From Bacteroidales bacterium (GTDB taxonomy: Bacteria; Bacteroidota; Bacteroidia; Bacteroidales; PUMT01), in NCBI GenBank assembly GCA_007135095.1, contig SLJO01000198.1, positions 1 through 49,921 on the forward strand: a stretch of DNA of 49,921 nt, read 5' to 3'. Positions 1-8,852 of this stretch are shown here, one piece after another. Each line of letters opens with the position of its first letter. Position 1 is the stretch's first letter. The position numbers were made by a program, and so were the translations under genes. Under the pieces are notes generated by a model that did not search any database, was not told where the DNA came from, and worked only from the letters and a program-made list of their open reading frames with translations.

Positions 1-1
1 A

Positions 2-1465
2 GGCGAAGATTACCTGCGCCTTGCTCCTGATGACAATCTTGAAGTAAGAAGATATTCAATTGGTGCCAGCCATAGTTTTGTCGCAAATGATAATCTGCGG
101 TTAAACACTACTGTTTTTGGCTATACAACAACAAGGAACTGGAAAAGGCAGGATTTCACATCTGATCCGGGTGCCTCCAACCTCACCGGGGTGGAGTGGG
201 GGGATGCAGCAATACCGGGAGGTGCCTTATTTCTTAGAAACAGCACAGGCAACAGGAACAGGCAGTTCGAGGTTGCCGGCATAGAACCCAGGCTTAATTT
301 CAGTTATGACTGGAATGGAAGAGAAAACATACTTGATGCAGGAACCCGGCTGCTTTATGAACGTGCATACGAACAAAGAGTGAACGGATCTGCTGCAGAT
401 GCTGTTTCCGGCGAGGTCAGGGACGATGAGGTAAGGACCGGTCATGCCCTTGGTGCCTGGGTCCAGAATAAAATGATTATTGATGAAAGGCTCTCTTTTA
501 CCGCCGGAGTGCGGACCGAAATGCTTGAATATGAGCGGCATATTGTGCGCAGCAATTTCAATGATGTAAATATCAGGAACAAAACTTTTCTGGCCGAAAT
601 AATTCCCGGCATGGGGATAAACTATAATTTTAGCAGGCAAAGTGGATTATTTGCCGGAGTGCACAGGGGTTTTGCCCCTCCACGAATCAAGGACGCAATA
701 AGCAGTGACGGGACCGATATGCAGCTTGATGCCGAAAAAAGCTGGAATTTTGAAGCAGGCACCAGGACCGGGCTTTTTAATGTCGCGGACTTTGAACTGA
801 CCTTGTTCATGATGGATTTTGCAAACCAGGTTATTCCAGTTTCTGAATCTTCCGGTGGATCGGGCGCCGGTTATATTAACGGCGGCCGCACCAACCACCG
901 GGGGGTGGAGGGTGAATTGATTTTGCGCATCTCCGAGTTAACCGGAATATCAGGTAATGTGGTTATGGGACTGAACTCAACGCTTACCCGTTCCGTGTTC
1001 ACCAGCGACCGGCTTGTTTTGCAATGTACCCATGACAATGGGAGCGGGGAGAAGACCTTTATCAATGTCAAGGGGAATAAGACTCCATATGCGCCTTCAA
1101 TGCTGGCATCAGGCTTTGTTCAGCTCGGTGGTGGAGAAGGATTCGGTTTCCGTATTGGCGGACACTTCACCGGCTCACAATATACGGACGTACTTAACAC
1201 GGTGAATGTTGACGACTGGTTTGCAATAGCCGCAAGTAATCCTGACCATATCTACTACCAGGCAACTGCAAACGGCCGCATAGGGATGCTGCCATCATTT
1301 TTTGTAATGAACGCTTCGGTATGGTACGACCTGCCCTCGGGCATGAATCTTAACCTGATGGTGAAAAACCTGTTTAATGAAAGGTATATTGCTTCCCGCC
1401 GGCCCCAGGGGATAAGGGTTGGGCTGCCAAGGCTGATAAATGCCGGGATCAGCTACAATTTCTGA
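2..1465 (+). CDS. TonB-dependent outer-membrane receptor, C-terminal part (5' end outside window)
   Basis: The reading frame is open from the first bases, so this is the 3' part of a longer gene. About 487 residues remain, all from the beta-barrel; the signal peptide and plug lie upstream. The sequence alternates aromatic and polar residues like barrel strands. It contains a FecA-like stretch (GVHRGFAPPRIKDA) and ends with the classic receptor C terminus: a NLFNERYIASRRPQG segment followed by a final strand closing on Phe (AGISYNF). Receptors of this type import iron chelates or other large ligands using energy from ExbB-ExbD-TonB, a set of which is encoded at 21.5-23.6 kb. The ligand cannot be read from this fragment; iron dicitrate or a siderophore is a guess from FecA resemblance. 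The GTG at 191 is internal, not the start. Confidence 0.9.
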   Translation, partial: GEDYLRLAPDDNLEVRRYSIGASHSFVANDNLRLNTTVFGYTTTRNWKRQDFTSDPGASNLTGVEWGDAAIPGGALFLRNSTGNRNRQFEVAGIEPRLNFSYDWNGRENILDAGTRLLYERAYEQRVNGSAADAVSGEVRDDEVRTGHALGAWVQNKMIIDERLSFTAGVRTEMLEYERHIVRSNFNDVNIRNKTFLAEIIPGMGINYNFSRQSGLFAGVHRGFAPPRIKDAISSDGTDMQLDAEKSWNFEAGTRTGLFNVADFELTLFMMDFANQVIPVSESSGGSGAGYINGGRTNHRGVEGELILRISELTGISGNVVMGLNSTLTRSVFTSDRLVLQCTHDNGSGEKTFINVKGNKTPYAPSMLASGFVQLGGGEGFGFRIGGHFTGSQYTDVLNTVNVDDWFAIAASNPDHIYYQATANGRIGMLPSFFVMNASVWYDLPSGMNLNLMVKNLFNERYIASRRPQGIRVGLPRLINAGISYNF

Positions 1466-1546
1466 TTTCCCCGGGCTTTCATGGTGTCGGGGCAGGAACC
1501 TGTGGCAGGGCGCAGGCCTGATGATCAATCATTGTCGCATCTTTTT

Positions 1547-1577
1547 AAACCCGCAGGCATGCTACCTGCGGGTTTTT
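1547..1577 (+). terminator. Rho-independent terminator of the receptor gene, overlapping the ddl 3' end
   Basis: An 11-bp perfect stem (AAACCCGCAGG paired with CCTGCGGGTTT) has a 7-nt loop and runs into a T tract on the plus strand. It lies 82 bp after the receptor stop. The loop holds the TAG stop codon of ddl read on the minus strand, and the right arm is the last ddl codons. On the minus strand the hairpin is followed by AAAAAG rather than Ts, so it should work mainly for plus-strand transcripts. Confidence 0.8.
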
Positions 1578-2554
1578 CTGTATTCTATTGCATCTTCCAC
1601 TGCCATTGTGAAAAGTTCAGTGATATCCAGCCCTAAGGCTTCTGCCTGCTGGGGGATGATGCTAGTATCGGTCATCCCCGGTACTGTGTTGATCTCCAGA
1701 AAATAAAATTTCCCATCGTTCAGTATGTAATCTGCCCTGACAATGCCGCGGCAATCAAGTATATCGTAGATGGCAGATGAGATCTTCTGACATGCTTTTG
1801 TGAGGCCGGCCGATATCCTGGCAGGCGTAATCTCATCGGCCTGCCTTTTGTATTTGGCATCAAAGTCAAAGAACTCGTTTTTGCTTACTATCTCGGTAAG
1901 GGGGAACAGCACCTGCCTGTCAGCGCTCTTGAATACTCCGCCGGTAAGTTCTGTGCCGCTGATAAACTCCTCTATTATCACCTCGTTATCCTCACCCATG
2001 GCTTTATGAATGGCATCTTTTATCTGCGATTCCTTTGTGACCCTGGTTACTCCGAAACTGGATCCGCCATTGTTGGGCTTGATAAAGCAAGGCAACCCGA
2101 TTTCAGTTGCAATCCTGCGGCTGTCAAATTCATAATTCTGCCGTACAAGCATGGCTTTGGGAGAGAGGATGCCAAAGTTATTAAGGAATCCCTTACATAC
2201 ATACTTGTTGAAGGTAAGTGCCGAGGTAAGCACCCCGCTGGTTGTGTAAGGAATACCCAGCAGGTCAAAATAGGCCTGCAGTTTTCCATCTTCTCCCGGA
2301 GTGCCGTGAATAGCCATGAATACACAGTCAAACACTATTTTTTCCCCGTTAATGGTAATCGAAAAATCACTCCTGTCTATCACCGGCCCCGGATTGTCGG
2401 GCGTTCCCTGTATCCACTCATCACCCTTCATGGTTATGAGCCATGGATTATATAGTTTTTTATCAAGCGATTTTTCGATGTTGAAGGCACTTTCCACGGA
2501 AACAATATATTCTGATGAATCTCCGCCGGCAGTTATGGCAATGTTTTTTCGCAT
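1562..2554 (-). CDS. ddl: D-alanine--D-alanine ligase
   Basis: Joins two D-alanines with ATP in the cytoplasm to make the dipeptide that ends peptidoglycan precursors. The protein has 330 residues, a normal family length. Seen in order: an N-terminal Rossmann-like region with the SE pair at 14-15, HGTPGEDG at 83-90, the ATP-grasp loop PCFIKPNNGGSSFGV at 155-169, an AKY segment of the omega loop near 233, and the metal/ATP signature FLEINTVPGMT around 285-295. It is the last gene of a minus-strand run PASTA, T9SS protein, rluD, ddl, which places it in an envelope-related operon. It starts at ATG without a recognisable Shine-Dalgarno, as is usual in Bacteroidetes. Its final codons form one arm of the terminator of the convergent receptor gene. 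Confidence 0.95.
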   Translation of the reverse strand: MRKNIAITAGGDSSEYIVSVESAFNIEKSLDKKLYNPWLITMKGDEWIQGTPDNPGPVIDRSDFSITINGEKIVFDCVFMAIHGTPGEDGKLQAYFDLLGIPYTTSGVLTSALTFNKYVCKGFLNNFGILSPKAMLVRQNYEFDSRRIATEIGLPCFIKPNNGGSSFGVTRVTKESQIKDAIHKAMGEDNEVIIEEFISGTELTGGVFKSADRQVLFPLTEIVSKNEFFDFDAKYKRQADEITPARISAGLTKACQKISSAIYDILDCRGIVRADYILNDGKFYFLEINTVPGMTDTSIIPQQAEALGLDITELFTMAVEDAIEYRKTRR

Positions 2555-2606
2555 TTTTAAGGATTAAGATTTTTACGGTATATGATGGTGTAAAAATAAG
2601 AAAGCT

Positions 2607-3653
2607 TTAATCTTCATCATCTCTCCCGCCGGTATATTTTCTCCACTTTTCAACCAGACTTTGCATATCCCCTGGTAATGCCGATTCGAAATACAACTCC
2701 TCCCCGGTAGCGGGATGTATCAATCCGAGTGATTTTGCATGAAGCGCATGGCGGGGCAGGGTTTTAAAGCAGTTGCGAACAAACTGCCTGTATTTGGTAA
2801 AGGTTGTGCCTCTCAGGATAAGATCACCCCCATACCTTTCATCATTGAACAGCGGATGGCCAATATGTTCCAGATGGACCCTGATCTGGTGGGTCCTTCC
2901 GGTCTCCAGCCGGCATTCCAGCATGCTTACGTATCCGAAATTTTCGATCACTTTATAATGGGTAATTGCATGCCTGCCTTCCGCCCCGTCGGGAAAAACA
3001 TCCATTTTCATTCTGTCCTTCAAATGCCGGCCTATGTGCCCTTCTATTGTTCCTTCGGCTGGTTCGGGTACCCCCCAGACAATGGCAATGTATTCCCTTC
3101 TGGTCTTTCTGTCAAAAAATTGTTTTGCAAGACGGTTCATTGCCAGTTCTGTTTTGGCTACCACAAGCAGCCCGCTTGTGTTTTTATCTATCCTGTGGAC
3201 AAGTCCCGGCCGTAATTCTCCCGATTTGAACAGCGGCATGTCCCTGAATCTCCATGCCAGGGCATTCACCAGTGTCCCGCTGTAGTTGCCATGCCCCGGA
3301 TGTACTACCATGCCCGCCTCCTTGTTCACGATCACAAGATGGTCATCCTCATAAATCACATCAACTGGTATTTCCTGTGGGATCAGCTCTATCTCCCTGG
3401 GAGGATAGGCCATTACGATTGTGACAATATCGTTTGGCCTTACTTTGTAATTTGACTTTACCGGTATATCATTTACCAGTATGTTCCCCGCCGATGCCGC
3501 ATTTTGAATCCGGTTCCTTGATATATTCTCTATTCTGTTTACAAGAAACTTGTCTATGCGAAGCAAATTTTGCCCGGGATCTGCCACAAACCTGAAATGC
3601 TCATACAAATCGGCCGATTCTTTAATCTCCTCGCCGTGTAAATTTTCCGACAT
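2607..3653 (-). CDS. rluD: 23S rRNA pseudouridine synthase, RluD/RluA family
   Basis: Converts specific uridines of large-subunit rRNA to pseudouridine. An N-terminal S4 RNA-binding domain covers about residues 30-80 (LRIDKFLVNR, ISRNRIQNAASAGNILVN). The catalytic domain carries the RluA-family motif GLVHRIDKNTSGLLVVAKT with the nucleophilic Asp at 156, followed by GRTHQIRVHL. At 348 residues it matches the RluD subgroup, which has the S4 domain. The specific target (the helix-69 uridines in E. coli RluD) is inferred from family only. The gene starts 11 bp after the T9SS gene stop and ends 52 bp before ddl, so co-transcription is likely. PASTA-rluD-ddl is a neighbourhood I recognise from other Bacteroidetes. 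Confidence 0.93.
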   Translation of the reverse strand: MSENLHGEEIKESADLYEHFRFVADPGQNLLRIDKFLVNRIENISRNRIQNAASAGNILVNDIPVKSNYKVRPNDIVTIVMAYPPREIELIPQEIPVDVIYEDDHLVIVNKEAGMVVHPGHGNYSGTLVNALAWRFRDMPLFKSGELRPGLVHRIDKNTSGLLVVAKTELAMNRLAKQFFDRKTRREYIAIVWGVPEPAEGTIEGHIGRHLKDRMKMDVFPDGAEGRHAITHYKVIENFGYVSMLECRLETGRTHQIRVHLEHIGHPLFNDERYGGDLILRGTTFTKYRQFVRNCFKTLPRHALHAKSLGLIHPATGEELYFESALPGDMQSLVEKWRKYTGGRDDED

Positions 3654-3664
3654 ATTAGTTTTGG

Positions 3665-5527
3665 TTATTGTGTAATCAGGATCTTTTTGGTTTCAATACC
3701 GGTGGTGCCTATCTGCGCCTGTAAAAAATAAATACCGGGAGGGAAGGATGAAAGTTCTATAGAGTGGATATACCCTGTGCCCTGGTATACCATCTGGCCA
3801 AGCCGGTTAAATAACTTATATGTTACCGAACCTGGTTCCGTTTCAGGTTCCAGATCAATATAAAGTACACTGGCTGCCGGGTTCGGATATATTTTAATTC
3901 CTGCTTTTTCCCTGGTGTTATTGCCAGATGAGGAAGAGAGGGGATTGCCAACTACCGGCCGGATCATAAGAGATCCTTTAAATGAGGTGTTTATCCACTC
4001 CCCCCGGATATTGTAAAATATCCTGCTGCTGTTATCGCGGTTTACATCCCAGCCTATATTGAGAAACTCGGGGGTTGTCTGAATTATACCCGCATAGAAA
4101 ACCCTGGAAACATGAACGGGTGAATCCAGATGATAGGTATGGAACCGGTTCAGACCGTCTTCATAAACAGGCCTGGCCCCTTCCTGGGAGTATATAAGAT
4201 TTCCCGGTTTACCGTTGTTATCATCCCATACGGCAATGTTGAAGTATTGCCTGGAGATATGGTCAAGCGACTGGTTGAAGTAAATATTGATTGCCCGCAG
4301 GCTGTCTGAACTGTATGTTGTGAACTTGTATGCAATCCTGGCATTTTCAGTGCCCCCGCCATAGAGCCCGTATCCGTTCTCGGCAGTCCCGTCATCAAGG
4401 GCGAAATAGTTGCTGAAGGCCTGTAGGTAGGTTAAAGTATCGTTCCCTTTATTGTCGAAGTCATCTGTTGAAAGCCAGGCCTTTACCTTGAAGAGGGCAG
4501 AGTCAATGTTCCCGCCACTGAAAGAGTAGGCCAGGTGCGGACTGTAATTGTGGGTCTCCGAAGGACCAATATTGACTGACCCTCCGGAAAAGCTATGGAC
4601 CGTCCGGTTTTCATAAATATCGGTCACAGAGAACTGCCGGCTTATACTCCGTGTTACATTGTCATTGTTCCGGTAGGTGACCGGGAGCAGCGACCCCATT
4701 TCGGCAACCCGCCCGAACTGAAAATGCTTCCAGGGCATAGACTCGTAATTATTAAGCAGTGAGCTTAAAGGCCTGACGAATGCAACATCCCTGAAGATGG
4801 TGTCGCTATGGGTCCTGTTTTTATTCAGGTACACATAGTCCAGATGCCAGTGATCTGCATTTCCCATGGCACCCTGGTTAAAGCGGTTATCAGCAAGTGA
4901 GGCAATATTGGAGAACCGGAACCGGAACCCTTCCCGCAGGTAACCGGTACTTAGTACAGGGACCATGACAAGCCTGAATTCATGTAAGGTGTCGCCCGGA
5001 ACCGACCATACCACTCTCCATTGTTCCGTTTCCGGCGAATAAAATTCAAGTCTGAGGGAATCGTGTGGTTGAGGCTCATCGCCCTTACCCTGAGGCTGGT
5101 AGAAAAAACTCAGATATATGCTGTCCTCAGGCTGGTAATCCAGGTTTATTGGCCCGGATGTAAGCTGATCGGCAATAAAGGGCCAGGTTGATGCATGTTC
5201 ATAGAGGGCGCCGGTATAATCTATTGCATCAAATGTGGCTACTCCTATGGAGACAGGGTTTACAGGATAATCATTATTGATAAATACATTTCTGTCCGAC
5301 CACCTTTTGGGATCAGGGTATACCCGTGACTCCGAAAAATCGTCAAAAAAAGGCAGCTCCAGCATTCCTGTAAAGCCAGATTTCAAATAGGGGGCATCCC
5401 GATATTTTTCCTGTACAGACTGGTTTACCTGAATACCTGAAAGAATTTCCTGTGAAAAGGCAGGAAGCAAACCATAAACAAAAAAAATCAGGCTGGTGCA
5501 AGGTAATATCTTCTTAATCAAGTTCAT
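3665..5527 (-). CDS. Secreted protein with T9SS type A sorting domain
   Basis: A 620-residue exported protein of unknown function. I start it at the ATG at 5527, which gives a clean Sec signal peptide (MNLIKKILPCTSLIFFVYGL, cleavage near AFS-Q). The longer upstream reading adds 23 residues that only shadow the PASTA gene. The last ~75 residues are a T9SS type A sorting domain: KIYPNPAASVLYIDL, then LFNRLGQMVYQG, LSSFPPGIYFLQ and ETKKILITQ. The middle is rich in beta strands, with a domain resembling the lectin/MAM-like sandwiches of Bacteroidetes surface proteins (W, Y and F-rich, residues ~40-240). The start overlaps the PASTA stop by 14 nt, so the two are translationally coupled. This suggests a role in envelope or T9SS function rather than a random cargo. 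Confidence 0.85.
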   Translation of the reverse strand: MNLIKKILPCTSLIFFVYGLLPAFSQEILSGIQVNQSVQEKYRDAPYLKSGFTGMLELPFFDDFSESRVYPDPKRWSDRNVFINNDYPVNPVSIGVATFDAIDYTGALYEHASTWPFIADQLTSGPINLDYQPEDSIYLSFFYQPQGKGDEPQPHDSLRLEFYSPETEQWRVVWSVPGDTLHEFRLVMVPVLSTGYLREGFRFRFSNIASLADNRFNQGAMGNADHWHLDYVYLNKNRTHSDTIFRDVAFVRPLSSLLNNYESMPWKHFQFGRVAEMGSLLPVTYRNNDNVTRSISRQFSVTDIYENRTVHSFSGGSVNIGPSETHNYSPHLAYSFSGGNIDSALFKVKAWLSTDDFDNKGNDTLTYLQAFSNYFALDDGTAENGYGLYGGGTENARIAYKFTTYSSDSLRAINIYFNQSLDHISRQYFNIAVWDDNNGKPGNLIYSQEGARPVYEDGLNRFHTYHLDSPVHVSRVFYAGIIQTTPEFLNIGWDVNRDNSSRIFYNIRGEWINTSFKGSLMIRPVVGNPLSSSSGNNTREKAGIKIYPNPAASVLYIDLEPETEPGSVTYKLFNRLGQMVYQGTGYIHSIELSSFPPGIYFLQAQIGTTGIETKKILITQ

Positions 5528-6347
5528 CCATATGCATATCTTCAGATGTGACGGGCATCTGCAGCAGTGTTGAATCAAGTGACAGCCAGAGGTCAATTAT
5601 CGAACCCAGCTGCATTCGCAGGTCTTCGGAATATTCCGGCCTTTGCCTCCATACAAATGCATTCAGCGAATCCTCCTGGGTTCTGACCGTGGCATCATAA
5701 AGGGTGGCGCCTATGTTAAGAGAAGACTCCAGTATTTTGTTCCTTGCCTCTTCCTGTCTCAGATATGCCAGATCAGGCACAGAAGTAGTCTGCGTGCTAA
5801 GGCCCTCTCCAACGACCAGGTCAATTCTTTCTCCCCTGACAACCAGTTCCCCGGGCTTTATAACTTCACCCTGGTATTGCTGGCTGAGCACATTATTAAT
5901 TGCAAGATCGGGGACATAAATTAGTTTTCCAACCTCAAAGCCATGGGTTTCTATAATTGCCCTTGCCTGCCGGAGTGAAACCCCTGTGACATCAGGCACG
6001 GCGATTCTTTCGGGGTTCATTGCATTTATGGTAAGGAAAATCGTCCTGTTTTCTTTAACCCGGAAATTGGGTGCCGGATTCTGATCTATTACTCTTCCTC
6101 TTTCTTCCTGGCTTATGTATACGGAATCGGCCACCTTATAGTTCAGCCGCCTTGCCCTGGTAACCATTTCAGCCTCTTCAACAGTTAGTCCGCGCAGGTC
6201 AGGAACGGCATAAGCCTTGCCATGCCTGGTATACATTCTCAACCCGATATATACGGACAGGAGTATAAAAATACCTGTGCCGGCGATAATAAGTAGATGT
6301 TTCAAAAACGTCCTGCTCTTCAGGAACCGCAGATATTCATGCATCAT
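5514..6347 (-). CDS. Membrane-anchored PASTA-domain protein
   Basis: 277 residues: a short cytoplasmic N terminus, one transmembrane helix at about 16-36, then three extracytoplasmic PASTA repeats at about 46-110 (YAVPDLRGLTVEEAE), 114-181 (IAVPDVTGVSLRQAR) and 188-258 (TSVPDLAYLRQEEAR). PASTA domains are known from Ser/Thr kinases and penicillin-binding proteins, where they bind peptidoglycan or regulate cell-wall synthesis. Here there is no kinase or transpeptidase domain, so this is a free-standing periplasmic PASTA protein. Being first in the operon with a T9SS protein, rluD and ddl fits a cell-wall role. The product opens with two Met; either could be used. Ligand and partner are not known from sequence. 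Confidence 0.9.
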   Translation of the reverse strand: MMHEYLRFLKSRTFLKHLLIIAGTGIFILLSVYIGLRMYTRHGKAYAVPDLRGLTVEEAEMVTRARRLNYKVADSVYISQEERGRVIDQNPAPNFRVKENRTIFLTINAMNPERIAVPDVTGVSLRQARAIIETHGFEVGKLIYVPDLAINNVLSQQYQGEVIKPGELVVRGERIDLVVGEGLSTQTTSVPDLAYLRQEEARNKILESSLNIGATLYDATVRTQEDSLNAFVWRQRPEYSEDLRMQLGSIIDLWLSLDSTLLQMPVTSEDMHMDELD

Positions 6348-6425
6348 TTGTTTTCTGTCCTGTTTTTATATACTTGAAACGTAAAGCTGCCGGTACTATT
6401 ATATGGTTATGGGAATAATTGAGCA

Positions 6426-8339
6426 TTATCTTTGCGTCATAAGCTTGTTAATTGCATCCAGATTTTCTGAATTACAAATATCTTTAGCCTCGGTGGTGTA
6501 AAGATAGTTAATCCGATCCTTGTATTTTTCGGTAATCCTGCCTCTTACTATTTTCATGGTGCTGTTAAGTAAGGTGTTGCTTTCTGTAAATCCCTCATCG
6601 AGTACCCCTATTGAGGCCGGAAGCCAGCGCTGGGGGAACATCTTCTCGAACTTCCTGCCTATTCTGTATTCATTCAGTTCCATTTCAATAAGCTTAAGAA
6701 GTGCTTCCTGGCCCTCGAGGGTTTCAGGGCGGAGATTTTTTTCCTTAAGCCAGCGTTTCATTTCTTCCCTGTTCGGAACAATCAGGGCAATGGTATAGGG
6801 GTTTTGGTTGTTGTAGAGCATACATTGTTCTATGTACCGCGACTGTTCGGAAAAGGCTTCCTCTATACCTTCGGGACTGTATTTTTCACCATCGTCGGAG
6901 ATCAGCAGGCTTTTAAACCTCCCCAGCACATAAAGAAACCCGTCCTTATCCATATATCCCATGTCTCCGGTATAGAGCCACCCGTCAACAATGATTGATT
7001 CTGTTGCCTCCTGGTTTTTCCAGTATCCTTTCATCACATTTTCACCCCTGACAACAATTTCTCCTTTTTCTCCTGCAGGAAGTTCATTTCTGTTTTCATC
7101 GCAGATTCTGAGTTCCAGGTCACTGACAAGATAACCGGATGACCCCAGCTTGTGCCTGGATTCAGAATTGGACGAAATAATCGGCGATGCTTCTGATAAG
7201 CCGTATCCCTGGAACATCGGGATGCCCAGTGCATAAAAGAATCTCTGCAGTTCCAGGTCTAGCAATGCTCCGCCTCCAATAAAAAACCTTAACCTGCCGC
7301 CAAAATTTTCCCTTACCTTTTTAAATAATACGGCATCAAAGGCCTTAACCATGGGTTTGAGCAGTATCCTGAAACCCCTGCCCCTGTTCCATCCGTTACC
7401 ATTATAGGCATAGGCGGTTTTCAGGCCTGCATTAAACAGATGCTTTGCCAATTTACCCTTTTGCCGTACACCCCCCTCGATATTTTTTCTGAAATTCTTT
7501 GCCAGTGCAGGAACGCTAAGTAAAAATACCGGTTTTACTTCCTTTATATTCTGCGGAATATTTTTGAGCGTTTCCAGGGGTGTGTTGCCTGCCTGAATAG
7601 ATGCCATGCTGGCTCCGCTGGCTATAAGGGTGTATATGCCAGCGGTATGGGCAAAGGCATGGTCCCAGGGAAGGATAAGAAGAGTGGTGTACCACTGGGG
7701 CACATCCATCAGGCTCCTTGCCTGTTCAACATTTGCCGTATAATTCCGGTGTGAAAGAATTATTCCTTTCGGGTCGGCTGTTGTACCGGAAGTATAGCAG
7801 ATGTTGGCATAGTCATCACCCTTGATGGTGCTCCAGGATGCATTGAACTTGTCTGCATGATTTACCAGAAATTCTTTGCCCATCTGGCGGACGTCTTTGT
7901 AAAGGAGGTCCTTTGAATCCATTTCATCATAATGGTCCAGGAGGATAACCTTTTCAAGTTCCGGAAGTTCATGCTTCAGATTCCTGATCTTATGGGCATG
8001 TCCTCCTGAGATAATGATGATTTTTGAACCCGAGTGAGCAAGGCGGAACTTTATTTCCGAGGCATCGCCCAGTTTAACCGATAAAGGGATATTGATCGCA
8101 CCTGCATAAAGCACTCCGAGTTCAGATATTACCCAGTCATTCCTGCCTTCAGATAATAGGGCGATCCTGTCTCCTTTTTCCACACCCAAACTCATAAGTC
8201 CAGCGGCAAATTCAAAAACTGCCTTTCGGATATCGTGATAACTTGAACTTTCATAATCTTTTTGCCTTTTTTCAAGCATCAGCGGATTATTTCCATATTT
8301 TTTTACACTTTCCTCAAACAGTTCAATGATAGTCTGCAT
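6426..8339 (-). CDS. Long-chain fatty-acid--CoA ligase (AMP-forming)
   Basis: Activates fatty acids with ATP to acyl-AMP and then acyl-CoA. The 637-residue protein belongs to the adenylate-forming (ANL) superfamily. Visible motifs: the P-loop-like YTSGTTADPKG at 182-192, GYGLSEASP at 378-386, the TGDMGYMDKDGF motif at 457-468 and the hinge GRFKSLLISDDGEKYSPE at 473-490. A Lys in the C-terminal subdomain (STMKIVRGRI) is a candidate for the adenylation lysine. Length and the N-terminal region match the long-chain acyl-CoA synthetases (FadD15-like) common in Bacteroidetes, but chain-length preference is inferred. The gene appears to be transcribed alone: 78 bp separate it from the PASTA gene and a promoter candidate lies upstream. 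Confidence 0.9.
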   Translation of the reverse strand: MQTIIELFEESVKKYGNNPLMLEKRQKDYESSSYHDIRKAVFEFAAGLMSLGVEKGDRIALLSEGRNDWVISELGVLYAGAINIPLSVKLGDASEIKFRLAHSGSKIIIISGGHAHKIRNLKHELPELEKVILLDHYDEMDSKDLLYKDVRQMGKEFLVNHADKFNASWSTIKGDDYANICYTSGTTADPKGIILSHRNYTANVEQARSLMDVPQWYTTLLILPWDHAFAHTAGIYTLIASGASMASIQAGNTPLETLKNIPQNIKEVKPVFLLSVPALAKNFRKNIEGGVRQKGKLAKHLFNAGLKTAYAYNGNGWNRGRGFRILLKPMVKAFDAVLFKKVRENFGGRLRFFIGGGALLDLELQRFFYALGIPMFQGYGLSEASPIISSNSESRHKLGSSGYLVSDLELRICDENRNELPAGEKGEIVVRGENVMKGYWKNQEATESIIVDGWLYTGDMGYMDKDGFLYVLGRFKSLLISDDGEKYSPEGIEEAFSEQSRYIEQCMLYNNQNPYTIALIVPNREEMKRWLKEKNLRPETLEGQEALLKLIEMELNEYRIGRKFEKMFPQRWLPASIGVLDEGFTESNTLLNSTMKIVRGRITEKYKDRINYLYTTEAKDICNSENLDAINKLMTQR

Positions 8340-8411
8340 GGTTAATTATTTTGGGAGCGATTACTAAAAGGCACTTCCATGTTCATCTGATATTTTTCCT
8401 GATGCCGGAAG

Positions 8412-8419
8412 CAAATATA
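8412..8419 (-). promoter_or_regulatory. Candidate -7 box for the acyl-CoA ligase
   Basis: On the minus strand this reads TATATTTG, an exact match to the Bacteroidetes -7 consensus TAnnTTTG, about 73 bp before the ATG. No good TTTG -33 element is found at the expected spacing, so confidence is moderate. Confidence 0.4.
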
Positions 8420-8799
8420 ATGTTTTGCCCGGATTGTCATAACAGGTTTCATACGATTAATTAAGGTTGTTATAATTTATATTTCAAATTTTATTTTTAT
8501 CTGTTCATATTTACCAGTTAATTTGCAGGATGGTAACCCGCCATGCAATGCTCATAGCCTTGTGCAATAACTTTTTATCAAGGGTCATTTCATGCTCAGT
8601 ATTTCACTCATTTAATACCCCCCCTGGTTTGTTGACTGCGTCGATTTCACATGCATTATTTCGTCTCGTTTTGCAATGGTTTTTGGATGTGAAATTCATG
8701 GCTTTTTATGTCATTCAGTGAGATGGGGGTTTCATGAGAACAAATTGGTCAGTTTTCCGACATAAAAGAGGCGGTTATCAAAAAAAATATTCAAATATT

Positions 8800-8829
8800 T
8801 TTGCATTTTCGATTTTTGGTCTACTTTTG
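8800..8829 (+). promoter_or_regulatory. Bacteroidetes-type promoter of the SPOR lipoprotein gene
   Basis: TTTG at 8800-8803, 18 bp, then TACTTTTG at 8822-8829, matching the phylum's sigma-A pattern (TTTG ... TAnnTTTG). The leader would be about 15-45 nt depending on which start codon is used. Confidence 0.55.
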
Positions 8830-8852
8830 ATAGTATTCGGGTTTCAGGCAAA

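Larger units (their letters stand above)
8340..8852. other. 513-bp divergent intergenic region
   Basis: This AT-rich region separates the acyl-CoA ligase (leftward) from the SPOR lipoprotein (rightward). It holds a promoter candidate for each gene, and a 9-bp inverted repeat (ATTTCACAT at 8644-8652, ATGTGAAAT at 8687-8695) with 34 bp between the arms. A 63-codon ORF at 8530-8721 has no recognisable features and is not called. I see no tRNA, riboswitch or terminator. Confidence 0.6.

Noticed and set aside
8530-8721. 63-codon ORF in the large intergenic region
   Set aside because: No motif, unusual composition for the genome, lies in an AT-rich regulatory region and has no partner genes.
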